Shown here: piece after piece, positions 53,474-64,000 of the stretch
Numbering within the stretch: position 1 is the stretch's first letter
Layout: the number at the start of each line of letters is the position of its first letter
DNA from: Apodospora peruviana
Taxonomy: Eukaryota; Ascomycota; Sordariomycetes; Sordariales; Lasiosphaeriaceae
DNA length: 64,000 nucleotides
Assembly: GCA_033439685.1 (NCBI GenBank)
Contig: JAUEDM010000004.1
Coordinates: 3,286,001-3,350,000 of the forward strand
Direction of reading: 5' to 3'
The notes under the pieces: generated by a model
What the model saw: the letters and a program-made list of their open reading frames with translations, nothing else
Database searches by the model: none
What the model was told of the DNA's origin: nothing
Made by a program: the position numbers and the translations under genes

Positions 53474-56246
53474 TCAATCAACAACAAGACCCTCCAAGAC
53501 ATTCATAGCCCGATTAGCCTCCCTTTCAAACGTGGACACCATAGCCTCGCACTCATACTTGAGCTTCTGCTCCGCAATCTCAGCATTGTGATAAATCCAC
53601 TCCTCCACCGTCATCCCCTTTTCCGGACTAGTTAGCTCGCTGCCTTTACGCAGCAGCTTGTCGACACCATTCTCCTTGTCAGCGTCATCTGCGCGGGGAG
53701 GAGAAAAGACCGCGTCCAGATCGACCGCCGTCCATAGGGTCGTGCTCTGGAGCCCGGCCACGACGTTGCGCTTCACGGGGGAGGAGCCAGCGCCGGCGGG
53801 CACGGGCGTGGTCGCACCCACCGGTGCTAGTACCACGCGCTTGGGCACGGCAACGCTATTGGCGCTCGGCTTCGACGAGGGCGGCTGGTTTTCTGCATCC
53901 GACGACTGAGGGGACTGGGACGGTGAGATGGTGGCCTGTTTGGCGTTTGCGGACGGGGTGGCGCGTGCGGCCCGTGGCGTGGTGGGTGGTCGCGGGAGGC
54001 GGCTCGCAGACTGCTGCGTGGGCGGAGCTGGAAGAGCCTTTTCTACCGCGCGGGCCGGTGTGACGACGGCAGGAGGAGCCTGTCCAACAGCCATGGCCGG
54101 GGGAGTGGTGGCAGCTGGAGCTGCAGCGGCAGCCGGGGAAGGGACAGACTTTTTAGTAACCTTCGGAGAAGTGGTGCTCTTGAACGTCGAGAACGATTCT
54201 CGCATACTTGTCAACCCGAGCTGAACTTCGATCTGCACAGGAACGCCGGATGATCGTCGCTGTTCTGCCTCGGCAGCCTCCTGCAACGACTTTTTGGACG
54301 GACGTCCTCTCCCCCGTTTGACAGGTTGCGTCATGACAGTGCCGGTGGTAGCGTCCGGATCATCTGCGGGCTCTGGGTTCGCGTACACTGCCGGCTCTGC
54401 CTTCGCAGGTTGCGCAAGTCCAAAGACAGGCACTGGAACAGGCGTGATCTTCATCGGTTTCGGCGGCTCGTCGACTGGATCAGATGGAGGTAGCGGCTCT
54501 TTAGCCTTTTTTGTCTGTTTGGATGCCTTGCGAGTTCCGGCTTTGCGCCCTTTCTTGGGTACTACCAAGCTCTCTTCGGGTTGAGGCTGCTCAGCTTCCA
54601 CCTCTGCCTCCAGTTTTTCGAACTCGGCATCGATTTCAGCCTTGTTTGGTTCCGAGGGCGTCGGATCAAACATTGCGTACGCTGCACTCACCGGTTGACT
54701 CTGGTCGCTCGCTTGCCGCACAGTAGCCGCCTTCTTGGGTCGTCCTCGTGCAACCGGCTGAGCTTGCTGTCTCTCTGAATCAGAGTCCGCCGCCAAGCAT
54801 TCATCGTCGGTGAGCGGGCGCTCGAGATCAGCTTGAAGCTGGCGCTCAATCTCTTCATCGTCATCAATAGCGGCCTCAGCGCGTAAAGATGCCGTGGAGG
54901 CTTGTGACCGGAGGGAGGACTGGGATGCCTTCCGTGATGTCTTTGCGGTAGAGGCACGACCCTTCTTCTGTGCAGCCGACTTCTTGGGAGCCGGTACGTC
55001 GGTCATCTCCGTATCCTGCGACGCCGTGGTCATGGAAGACGTGTCCATAACATTGTTTCCCTTGACCCGCGTAGCACGCTTCTTTGGCACAGGCGCCTCT
55101 GAGTTTGTCGCACCCAAGTCGTCCATCGCGTCACTAGCGCGCTTGCGTCCTCGGGTAGGTTTCGGCGGAGGCGGTGCTAGAACCTCAACTTCTTGTGGTT
55201 CATCCTCTAGAATCTCAACTGGCTCGTCCTTTTTGGCTTTTGTTTTCCGGCCCTTTGCAGCGGGTGCCTTTTTTGCCCTCGTTGTCTTTTTGCCGCCGCC
55301 TTGTGTCATGACAGAAGCCGTAGTCATAGTGGTTATAACACTGTCGTCGTGATCGGCTGTCATGTCGGCGAGAGATACCAGATCCGTCGCCACAGTGGCA
55401 ACGGACTGGTTGGAGGCTCTCGCCGCCTTACCTCGTGCTTTCTTCATTGGAGGATACTGGCTGATCAACCTGAAGAATTCGCAGTCGGCTGCGCGCTTGT
55501 AGTGCTCGTCACTGGTACAAAATGTCAGATTTGTTTGAGCAGCATGTCGGTCGGCGGGGAGCTTACAATGGTTTGTCACCGGCTTCCCATCCGTCAAGTG
55601 CCAGGTGGCAGTAGGCACAGGTTGCCATGTCGTCAGACTCATGCGTTGGTGTGTAATTCCAACCGGCCTCGGCAAGCTGCAGACAGTCAGCGGTGCCTTC
55701 CACACGTCTAGTCGGCAGAGTGCGCTCTCACCTGTTTGGTCTTGCACTTGAAACCCTTCTTGGACTCGTACGGCCACTTTCCTCCAAATGTCGCCTTCCG
55801 CGCGTCGATCATGGACGGTTCGAGAGGGTGCACTTTCCTATAGCCGCCCAACCCGGCCTCGATTGCCGCCATGATTGCCCACCCGCATGTTGGAGAGTGT
55901 TTCACATGCTCCACCAGCGGACTGTCGTCTTCTTCCCATCCATCGAGGCCCTTGCCGCACAAAAAGCATGTCGCATTGTCGGGACTGGCGGGACTTGGGT
56001 CAAAGAAGAATCCGGCACTCGCAAGCTGGAGGGTTATGAGATCAGCCAGGTTCGCGTCCTCTTTCACAGCCCCAAGTTTAGACAATCACTCACATCTTCC
56101 GGTTGAAGGGCTTTGTGCGGCCAATGCAGCGCCTTCGGAGCACGCGAGCTCGCGTTGGACGCCCTCTTCTTTCCGGCCGGCTGCGCGTTGAGAAATGATG
56201 CCAGTCGATTCTCGTAGATAAAGTACTGCTCGTGAGATACGGCCAT
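53474..56246 (-). CDS. BIR1: Bir1/survivin-like chromosomal passenger complex protein with two BIR domains
   Basis: Exons 56246-56094, 56025-55732, 55676-55567 and 55511-53474, about 864 residues. Two BIR zinc-binding modules are clear. Each has Cys-x2-Cys-x16-His-x6-Cys: the first from 'CFLCGKGLDGW' to 'HSPTC', the second from 'CAYCHLALDGW' to 'RAADC' (completed across the exon 3/4 join). A long basic and Pro/Ala/Lys-rich middle follows, with AT-hook-like 'RGRGRPSKK' and 'ARGRPKK' motifs. The C-terminal helix 'EWIYHNAEIAEQKLKYE' resembles the part that binds INCENP and borealin. Fungal Bir1 with Ark1/Ipl1 and INCENP corrects kinetochore attachments. The start at 56246 gives 'MAVSHEQYFIYENRLASF', a typical Bir1 opening. 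It is not expected to be an apoptosis inhibitor in the animal sense. Confidence 0.92.
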
Positions 56247-56772
56247 GACTGTCGACCCGGCTCCTCGAAGCGCTCGAGTGTGCGAATTGCGGCGATCCTG
56301 GTTCAATACGTCGCGAGAGGAGTGGTGTTGGCGATGAATGTCGGCGGAGTGGCCGCTAAGAAATCGCAGACACAAAAGATTCCTAGGTAGTTCAATAGAC
56401 AGAAAACATCATCTATATTTCGAAAGACAAGTAAGTCATAAAACACCACTATCGCTGAGGCTGGCGATTCGACATGGAGGGGGATGCGAATGACTGGATT
56501 TGGATTGAGTGAAGGGAACTTGCAAGTGCCCAAAATATCCGGCGCGCGACTGCGATTGGGCTGGACCGCGCGCGTTTGTTTACTTTGGTTCCAGGTGTGG
56601 CACGCACTAACTAGCCTCAGTGGGGCAGCATGACAGCTCCCCCAAGTTTGCACCATTTGTGGCTGCGGGGTGTGGCGCTGTTGATCCATCCCACCACGAT
56701 GTTTGGATTGTGAAGGAAAAAAGGGGTCTGTTCCACCGAGGGTTATAGACGATAAATCTTGACCAAAATATC
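56247..56772. other. Interval between Bir1 and 5S rRNA copy 2
   Basis: Promoter of Bir1 (minus) and upstream flank of 5S copy 2, including TATAG at 56744-56748 at the same 29-nt distance from the 5S start as the ATAAA of copy 1. Confidence 0.45.
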
Positions 56773-56890
56773 ACATACGGCCATAGATAGTGGAAAGCTC
56801 GGGATCCCGTCCGCTCTCCCATAGATAAGCCACTAATCGCCAGACTAGTAGTTGGGTCGGTGACGACCAGCGAATCCCTGGTGCTGTATG
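56773..56890 (+). rRNA. 5S ribosomal RNA, copy 2
   Basis: 118 nt, the same length as copy 1 and alike in the Pol III internal control region ('AGTAGTTGGGTCGGTGACG'). The terminal helix ACATAC/GTATGT pairs perfectly, and a T6 run follows. Helix II strands at 56788-56793 and 56830-56835 differ from copy 1 but still pair, by compensating changes. This looks like the better conserved of the two copies. Confidence 0.92.
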
Positions 56891-58659
56891 TTTTTTATCC
56901 TTTTTTTGTGTTTGTTCTTTAGTATCCATTCCCGTCCCCCTTTTTACCTCCTTCCCACGGGGTGTATTTACCTTTTCCCGTTCATTTTCGTCGTTTCTCC
57001 CCAAGTCCTGCTCAGTGTAACATCATGCCAGGAGTGATTCTCATTCACGACTTTGGCTGGATAATAAACAATACTGCGATGTTGCTATTGCATGTGTCCA
57101 GCTCGTACAGAGTCGCAGATTGGCACGTTTGGTAGGTATCAATGAGTTCATACTCTGAGCGAACTCCATTTTAACCTCGTACACTTTCTAACTGCTTATC
57201 TATTGTATTGACAGTCAATAACGGTATCAATTAGGTTGTCAAGACACTAAAAAAGCTTCAATGCAATCAGTCCACGTCGAGACAAATCAAGCCTCAAGTT
57301 CTTATCTGAAAAGCTTATTCAGACTTTCAGCTGCCGGTCATCCGCTCAACAATCCGATGCTACGGAATGGGCTGCAAGGCTACCTTATCTTAAGTTCCCT
57401 CCCTGACAATCTATACAGAGTTTCAAGATGCAGGTCAAGCGCGAGACGTAAGTTATTTACACGTGTATTTTGGGTTGGTATATGACACATTTACAACGAA
57501 CTCTTACCGGTCTACCTATCGCCGAACCAACCCCCACAAACCAAGGTGGAGGTGGACTTCTGACAGGCAGTGACAGGGAAGGCCGGAAAGGCGAGTCCCA
57601 GTTTAAACTTTCCATATCCCGCAAGATACTGGAGATATCTAGGTATGGGGAAAGAGGCAACAGTAAGATGCCTCGGTAAGCCGGGAGTTCAGACCACTTG
57701 GGTTCAGACCACTTGGTTCAGACCACTTGGTTCAACATAAGTCCACGCCGGCATTTACGAAGCGTCGGTCCACTCTTTCGCCATGCAGGTCCCGTCATGC
57801 AAGGAAAGGGCAGCTTGCGAGTCGCCTCCTGTAGTTACGTCGTGGTTCCCTGCCAAGACCCACAGCACAACCCGGCAGAAACTGACTCGTGGGCAAACAA
57901 AATCCAAGATTCTATTGAACGGTGGCTTCGTGGACAATTTCTGTCATGTAACAACCTGCAGCAGGGACATATTCCATGACAAAATCCAACACAATCCCAT
58001 GGGGAACTGAATTGACTTTCGGGGGGTGAGCGGGGAGAAAAGAGAGCAGGAGCTACCTGAGACTTGATAACAACCGTTCCCCTGGATGAAGACCCGTCAG
58101 TCCTTGCGTGCATAACATAGCTGGAAATAGCTTCATCTCTGGAAAGATAAGACTAGGTGTGTGTGCCCAGAACCGGCACTCTGGAGCCAATGGCGACGTG
58201 TTACGGGTCTGCCCGAAGATAAACCTTTCCCAGGGAATGCCCACCTAGGGTCGGTGAACGCTCGCCCCTGACTCGGCCTTCCCCCACGGTTTGTAAGAAA
58301 GCCTTTTAAAAGTCAATCGCTCCTCCCCATATACGGAGGTTTGTTCCTCTCTTGTTTCCCCAGGTTTCCTTCAACTCAAGCCAGCAGCAAGCGATTCCAC
58401 TCGCTTGCCTTCTAGCCCCGGCGCCCACCTCCCTCCCTCCTATTTCTCGTAACAGTCCTTTGCGTCCTCGGCTTTCTTTTCCCACAAACCTGCCTCCCGA
58501 GTTCGCATTCTCAAGTATTCCTTCTGGCGAGACCTCCTCGATCATCTCCTCGACATAAAATTCGGCAACGTTAATAAGTAACATCAACTGTTAATATATC
58601 GGGAGCGAATACCGCACTTTCATCAATAGGTAATCCTTGGGAATAGAAACAAAGCAACG
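56891..58659. other. Intergenic region of 1.77 kb upstream of the AAAP transporter
   Basis: Holds the presumed promoter and a C/T-rich leader (about 58310-58510) of the transporter, and a small tandem repeat near 57687. No gene recognised. Confidence 0.4.
57687..57730 (+). repeat. Three tandem copies of a 14-15 nt unit
   Basis: The unit GTTCAGACCACTTGG occurs three times head to tail (57687, 57702 and 57716), followed by a broken fourth start 'gttcaac'. It lies in intergenic DNA and has no obvious function. Confidence 0.85.
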
Positions 58660-60225
58660 ATGGAAGGAGGACAGCATCGTGACAACTTCGATGGTCGCAA
58701 AGACGCCAATGCCAACAAGTCTACCCGCGGAGTCCTAGCCGCCGATGGACCCCCGCAGTATGGCGTCGATGATCCGTCGGACGGATCCATCGTGGGCGAG
58801 GTGCGCAACTTCGACTCGGACGTCGAAAAAAGAAAGCTGGCTGAGGGCGAGGCCAACTTCCACCGGCTGGGCTGGAAGCGCCTGACCATCGTCCTGATCG
58901 TCACAGCCATCGCGCTGGGCAGTCTCGGTTTGCCTTCCGCCTTTGCGACGCTCGGTATGGTCGCCGGCGTCATCCTCACTGTCGGCCTCGGCCTGGTGGC
59001 CATGTACACCAGCTATGTGGTCGGCCAGATGAAGATCAAGTACCCCGAGATCACGCACTTTGCCGACGTCGGCCGCCTCATGTTCGGCAGGGTCGGGTAC
59101 GAGATCCTGGGCGCCATGTTCGTCCTGCAGCTGATCTTCACCACCGGCTCCCACGTCCTGACTGGCAAGATCATGTGGGAAAACATCACCGAGAGCGGCA
59201 TCTGCGCTATCGTATTTGGCGTCGTCTCGGCTATCATTCTGTTCATCATCGCCATCCCGCCCAGCTTCGCCGAGGTGGCCATTCTCGGGTACATCGACTG
59301 TGTGTCCATCCTCGCCGCCATCTTGATCACCATGATCGCCACGGGCATCAGCGCTACCAACGCCCCTGGCGGACTGGACGCGGTCCCCTGGTCTGCCTGG
59401 CCCAAGGACGACCTCAAGGTGGCCGAGGCCTTCATCGCGATTGCCAACATCGTGTTCGCCTACAGCTTCTCGCTCTGCCAGTTCAGCTTCATGGACGAGA
59501 TGCACACGCCCACCGACTTCCCCAAGGCCATTCTCTCGCTCGGCATCATTGAGATCGTCATCTACACCCTCACGGGCTCGCTGATATACGCGTTCGTCGG
59601 CCCTGACGTCAAGTCCCCGGCGCTGCTTTCGGCCGGCCCGTTGATCTCCAAGGTCGCGTTCGGCATCGCCCTGCCCGTCATCTTTATCTCGGGGAGCATC
59701 AATACGGTCGTTGCCGGCCGCTATCTCCACGGCCGCATGTTCAAGAACTCGGTTATCCGCTACGTCAACACACCGATGGGCTGGGCCACGTGGTTGGCTC
59801 TTGACGCTGTCATAACGGTGGTCGCGTGGGTCATTGCCGAGGCGATTCCCTTTTTCTCTGATCTGCTGGCCATCAGCTCGTCGCTTTTCATCTCGGGCTT
59901 CACCTTTTATATTCCCGCAGTGATGTGGTTCCTGTACATCAAGGAGGGCAAGTGGTACGAGGTCAAGAATATCCCGCTCTCACTTACGAATGCGCTGTGT
60001 TTTTCGATTGGCGTCATCGTGCTTGGTGTTGGTACTTATTCCAGCATTCAGGATATCGTGAGTTTCTCTCTATGTCTCTCATCGTGATATGCTGTCGAAG
60101 TCGTCGTCATTGTCGGCTCGCTCTGCTTCCACCGAGAAACATTGGCTAACTGTTTCCTTTCCCAGATTAACAAATACGCTGCCAATGCGGTGGGCACGCC
60201 CTTTTCTTGCGCGGTCGCCAGATAA
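58660..60225 (+). CDS. AAAP-family amino acid transporter, Mtr-like
   Basis: Exons 58660-60057 and 60166-60225, about 485 residues. A hydrophilic N-terminal tail of some 70 residues is followed by about 11 membrane helices. The first hydrophobic block is 'LTIVLIVTAIALGSLGLPSA', the characteristic opening of AAAP transporters, and 'AYSFSLCQFSFMDEMHTPTD' is a conserved loop block. The arrangement and length fit the fungal neutral/aromatic amino-acid permease of Neurospora (Mtr, the N system), which works by proton symport at the plasma membrane. The 108-nt intron adds 'INKYAANAVGTPFSCAVAR' as the proper C-terminus; without splicing the frame ends in an unrelated short tail. Substrate range is inferred from family only. 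Confidence 0.9.
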
Positions 60226-61062
60226 TTGATCCGGCATCTTTGCTGTGTGCGCGTCGAGGCGAGAGAGGTTCTTTTGAAAGGCGCAAAAAGGAACGACGTT
60301 TTTGTTTGAAAAGTCGGTAAAGATAATGATAAACCAGGTTACGAATGTCTTTGGGAACTTCTTTTGGGGGACGGGTGTGGGCGGTCTTTTTGTTTGGCTT
60401 CGGGGAATTTCGCGGTTTCTTTTGGTCCATCCCTCGTCGGCAAGGTTTTTTTCTTCTTCAATTGTTGGTTGCGGCTCAGGGTTCCGCAGCGCTCTTTTAC
60501 CTGTTCCTGCGGCAGATTCTCGAGACTGGCGCCGAGGTCGGCTTTCGGCCTTCGTGATATTGTGAAGGCCGAGTTGGACTCCACTCTTACACATCACGCA
60601 ATCCGTGGATGGATCAAGGAATGGTAGCTACCGGTACCGGGGCTTCTTTCTTCTAATTCTTTTTTTTTTCCTTACTACACAGAAACTTCCTCAAGGCCAT
60701 AGCACAATACCGCTGGTCTTTCTGCTCGGTTGTCATGCTGGATTGTTGCTATTATCTTCTAACCCCTAATAACCCCAACCCTTTTGTAGATGCAAATGAA
60801 AAAATCATCTGAATACATCCAAGTTTCTTCAAGTATCTTCGTGCCAAAAAGAAAATTGACATAACATTGCAACTCGTTCTCACGTGTATAAATAAATAAC
60901 GTGAAGAGTATTTTGAACACTCGTCTCTCTAGTTTTCTTTTCGTAACAACGAAAAACAACCCAGTTATCTATCTACCCAAGTACCTTGCCAACCAAATGA
61001 AAGCCAGCTGTACCAAAATCACGGCAAGGTAACCAGCAAAACAAAAAGAAATACGTTTTAAC
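60226..61062. other. Intergenic, 3' of the AAAP transporter
   Basis: Contains the presumed 3' UTR with a run of T near 60659-60669. No gene recognised. Confidence 0.4.
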
Positions 61063-61171
61063 TCGGATACCGGGAGTCGAAACCGGGCTGGTGAGCAGAA
61101 AGCATATCACTCGTAAAGGAAGTGAGAGTAGGAAGTGAGAGTCAACGATGTTACCGCTACACCATACCCGA
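61063..61171 (-). pseudogene. Degenerate, rearranged tRNA-Glu(CTC)-like locus
   Basis: On the minus strand the ends pair as an acceptor stem (TCGGGTA with TATCCGA), a D arm is present, and the anticodon loop reads CTCTCA, giving anticodon CTC (Glu). The T arm carries a change at the conserved last stem pair: the sequence is GGTTTCGACT where GGGTTCGACT is expected. The 5' anticodon stem GTTGA finds only an imperfect partner, TCACC. The variable loop is too short. The roughly 40-nt insert after the anticodon includes part of a 13-nt tandem duplication. It may be a pseudogene, or an intron-containing tRNA that tolerates these defects. Confidence 0.5.
61118..61143 (+). repeat. 13-nt tandem duplication inside the tRNA-Glu-like locus
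   Basis: GGAAGTGAGAGTA is followed directly by GGAAGTGAGAGTC (12 of 13 identical). One copy covers the anticodon loop and the other lies in the insert, so the CTC anticodon sequence is present twice. Confidence 0.85.
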
Positions 61172-61643
61172 AGGTGTCTGATTATGTGTGAGTGGATGGA
61201 GATGATGGTTCATGACAACATGACTCGACAACTGGGGAGATTCTAAACCCTAAACATGTCAAACAGCAAGACCGAAACCACGAGGTGAACCATGTGAACA
61301 AGAGTAAAACACGGACATTGGTTTCTATTGCATGGATGATGTTCTCATGATGATGAGATGAGGTAGAAGACCTTCCGCAGCGACATGCCGCAAATTTGTT
61401 ACTATGTAGGTAGGCAAAAGGGGCTCGTGACAGCTAAGGTACTAGTCTACATGAATGGTTTATGGGTATGGTTAATGCCCACGCAAAGGACAAAAAGAGA
61501 ATGCAGGTTAAGGCTTATCACCAAAAAGAACTGATGTCCCAATCCCGCTTTCTTTTTCCAAGACCCAACCGGTGAGTTTCACTTTACAAAAGCCCCATAC
61601 CCTGCCCAACAGACAAAAACGGCGAAACACATAAACGAACGAT
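61172..61643. other. Interval between tRNA-Glu-like locus and M3 peptidase
   Basis: 3' flank of the peptidase gene and 5' flank of the tRNA-like locus. A short 'TAAACCCTAAAC' motif at about 61243 is present. No gene recognised. Confidence 0.35.
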
Positions 61644-63947
61644 TTAGCTGCTGTTCTCCACGCCCAGCTCCTGGTAAAACGCATCAGAGCTCGGCTTGCG
61701 GCCCAAAAATTGCTCGAGCGTGAGCATCTCGTCCTGCGCACCGCCTCTCTCGAGGACGGTGTGCCGGTAGCGGCGGCCCTGAACCTTGTCCATCGGGTTT
61801 TTCTTGAAGTTGGAGTAAAACATGTCGGTCGAGTACACCTGCGAGGACAAGTAGCCGTAATAACCTGCGTCATACCCCCCAATAAGGTGGCCAAACGTCG
61901 CCTGTCCGTTGCCCCAGGTCCTACGTAATTAATTGTCAGTAGGGTACTCAGACAGAAAGAGATTCGAGACTCAAGTAAACTTACTCAGGCTGCCCCTGGG
62001 CCTCGGGACCCTTGAGCTTGGCAATCTCGGCCCGGAGCTCGTTGTAAAGCGCGCTGACGTCCAGCTTCTCGAGATCCGCATGCGTCTTGGGCGTGTGGAC
62101 GGTCATGTCGAACAGGCCAAAGTGCAGCTGGCGCAAGTTGAACAGCGCATCATTGACATGTTTGGTAGCCACGAGCTTCTCGATCAGGTCGTCGGGAATC
62201 TGCTTGCCCGTCTCGTAGTGGCTGCTGAGCCCCTTGAGCGGGCCCGGCGTCCAGCACCAGTTCTCCAGCATCTGGCTCGGCGCCTCGACAAAGTCGCGGA
62301 CCGTCGACGTGCCGTGGAATCTAGCATACTGTGTCCTGCCGACCAGGTCGTGGATGCCGTGGCCCAGCTCATGGAAGAGCGTCACGACCTCGTCGTGCTT
62401 CAGGAGGGACGGCTTCTTGGGCGTCGGCTTGCTGAAGTTGCAGACCAGCGCTGTGGCGGGGTACCGCCGCGAGCCGTTGGCCTGCAGGAAGCCCGGCTGC
62501 AGGTTGAAGTTGGCCGCGTGGCCGTACTTGCCCGGGCGCGGGTGCAAATCTAGATACAGATAGCCGACAAACTCGTCGCCCTCAGCGGCGTCATCCCAAA
62601 CACTGAAAATAATCACATCCTCATGCCAAGAAATATCCTCGGCCTTGCCCGTCGGGGAGATGCGCTGACGGTCCTCGGGGCTAAGCTCGACAAAAACCAA
62701 GCCAAACAGCTCCTCGAAGATGCGCAGCATGCCACCGACGGTCGACTTGAGCGGGAAATACTCGGCGATGGCGTTCTCGTCGATGCTGTATTCCTGCTCC
62801 ACCATCAACCGATCATAAAACCTATGATCCCAAAGGTAGTAGTTTCCGTCGAATGGGACGCCTCGGGACTCGTGGTCCTTCTTCTTCAGCGCAAGGAGAT
62901 GCTCGATTTCTTTGGCGCCGCCAGGGGCCAAGCGAGTCTTCAAGTCGCCGAGGAAATCAAGGACCGTCTTGGGCGTCTTGGCCATCTTGTCTTCGATACG
63001 GAACGAGGCGTGGTCGGGATATCCGAGAAGACGCGCGGCCTCGTCACGGAGAAGGATCGCCTCTCTGAAGAGCGGGACGTTTTCGTTGCACTGTGTTTGG
63101 TGTCAGCAATCGCATGCTCGCCAGATGACCAGATAGATACACCAGATATTCTTACCTTGTTCTCATTGTCAATAAATAGCTTCTTCCGCGTCTCGGGGTT
63201 CTTGGCAAACTTCAACGTCGGGAGCAAGTCCGGGTACTTGAACGAGAGGCGCAGCTTGCCCTCGTTCTCGTCCTTGCCCTTCTCCAGGTTGACCAGCACA
63301 TCCTCGGGCACGCCATCCAGCTCCTCCTTGGTGAACCAGATACCGCCGTTCTCCTCGTTCAGGTTCTTCTGGAAAGCGATTTGGATCTGGCTCAGTCTCT
63401 TCTTAATCTCCTTAAACCGGTCTCGCTGCTCGCCCACGGGCAGGCCCAGACCGTTCTTGATGTAGCTCTTCCTCTCTTTCTCCAGCAGGCGAGCGCTCTC
63501 GACGTTGTCGAGACCGGCGCTCTTGGCCAGCGCCTCGTCAATCAGCCGCTCCTTGTCCTTGTCCATGCTCGCGGCCAGGCCAGAGCTCTTGTAGACGGCG
63601 TCGACGAGCTGAAAGACGTCCTCGCGCATGCTGCATTCGATGCCGAACTCGTCCATGATCTTCTCAGCCTCGGTGCTGGCGTCCCGGAGGGCGCTGTCGC
63701 CGCTCACGTACTGGTAGAAGCCCAGGATGCGCGCGCTTAGGCTCGAAGCGTTCTCGTCCTCGGTCTGGGGGCGCATGACAGTCTCAAAGCTGGCAGCCTC
63801 GAGGTCCTCGGCAGGCTTGACCTCGGCGACCAGCTTGTCGAGCAGGGAGCGGGTGTTGTCGCAGAGGGCCTTGGCGTCGGACACGATGGAGTCCTTGGTG
63901 CCAGTGAAGAGCGGCGGGGCCTGGGGCGGATTCGCGTACTTGGCCAT
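61644..63947 (-). CDS. M3A zinc oligopeptidase (thimet oligopeptidase/saccharolysin, Prd1-like)
   Basis: Exons 63947-63156, 63090-61985 and 61920-61644, about 724 residues, the usual M3A length. The zinc site 'TLFHELGHGIHDL' has the HExxH pair, and the third ligand lies in 'FVEAPSQMLENW'. The C-terminal block 'YYGYLSSQVYSTDMFYSNF' is typical of the family. The enzyme cleaves short peptides, mainly in the cytosol and possibly the intermembrane space, finishing peptide turnover after the proteasome. The start at 63947 ('MAKYANPPQAPPLF') was chosen because it lacks a presequence, as in cytosolic Prd1. The frame is open upstream only through non-ATG codons. Intron phases agree ('DNENK' to 'CNENV', 'GQPE' to 'TWGNGQATFG'). 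Confidence 0.93.
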
Positions 63948-64000
63948 GGTGAGGTTGGGTGCGTGTGTCAACAGGGCGGGGCTCGTGAGAGAGACGAAGG

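Noticed and set aside
58735..59730. 331-codon open frame on the minus strand inside the AAAP transporter
   Set aside because: It is the antisense shadow of a C/G-ending-codon-rich coding region; highly charged, no domain, and the plus-strand gene is certain.
1..64000. CRISPR array, insertion sequence, bacterial operon or viral genome
   Set aside because: No spaced repeats, transposase, inverted terminal repeats or viral proteins were seen; all genes are eukaryotic with spliceosomal introns.

Overview
The window looks like nuclear DNA from a filamentous ascomycete, most likely a Sordariomycete. The evidence is short (55-90 nt) GT-AG introns with fungal branch-point-like motifs, a Rieske protein gene with four exons, a HET-domain allorecognition-type gene, a Zn2Cys6 transcription factor, and 5S rRNA genes lying singly between protein genes on the + strand, as in Neurospora. 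No species can be assigned from sequence alone. Exon joins below were worked out by hand from splice motifs, reading-frame continuity and family conservation; no alignment or transcript data were available.

Layout, left to right. 1-1.65 kb: no intact gene, one aminotransferase-like relic. 1.66-7 kb: DDB1 (CRL4 ubiquitin ligase adaptor) and the Rieske subunit of complex III, both +. 7-10.9 kb: gene-poor. 10.9-12.5 kb: a secreted Ala-rich protein with a strong-looking promoter. 13.2-19.8 kb: three minus-strand genes (HET-domain protein, R3H-associated protein, PAN/Apple single-pass membrane protein). 19.8-22.2 kb: gene-poor. 22.2-25.7 kb: a divergent pair (PQ-loop membrane protein; TCAB1/Swt21-like WD40 protein). 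26-29 kb: a protein with a degenerate XPF-like domain, a candidate Zip2/SHOC1 meiotic factor. 30.8-32.9 kb: Zn2Cys6 regulator. 33.1-38.6 kb: ammonium transporter and APC permease, divergently transcribed from a promoter rich in GATA sites. 38.9-43.8 kb: a Csk1-like kinase and the endocytic F-BAR/muniscin Syp1. 44.6-49.7 kb: Mad1 and mitochondrial Tam41. 50-57 kb: 5S rRNA copy 1, an SDR, a P450 relic, an intron-containing tRNA-Ile, Bir1/survivin and 5S rRNA copy 2. 58.7-64 kb: an Mtr-like amino-acid transporter, a degenerate tRNA-Glu-like locus and an M3 oligopeptidase.

Most genes are single-copy housekeeping functions with no sign of an operon-like or biosynthetic cluster. Themes that recur are nitrogen uptake (ammonium transporter, APC permease, AAAP transporter, cytosolic peptidase) and chromosome segregation or meiosis (Mad1, Bir1, Zip2-like). 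The items most worth following up are the XPF-like protein, the two 5S isotypes with compensatory helix changes, the kinase lacking the catalytic-loop Asn, the 13-nt and 26-nt exons, the rearranged tRNA-Glu-like locus and the P450 relic.
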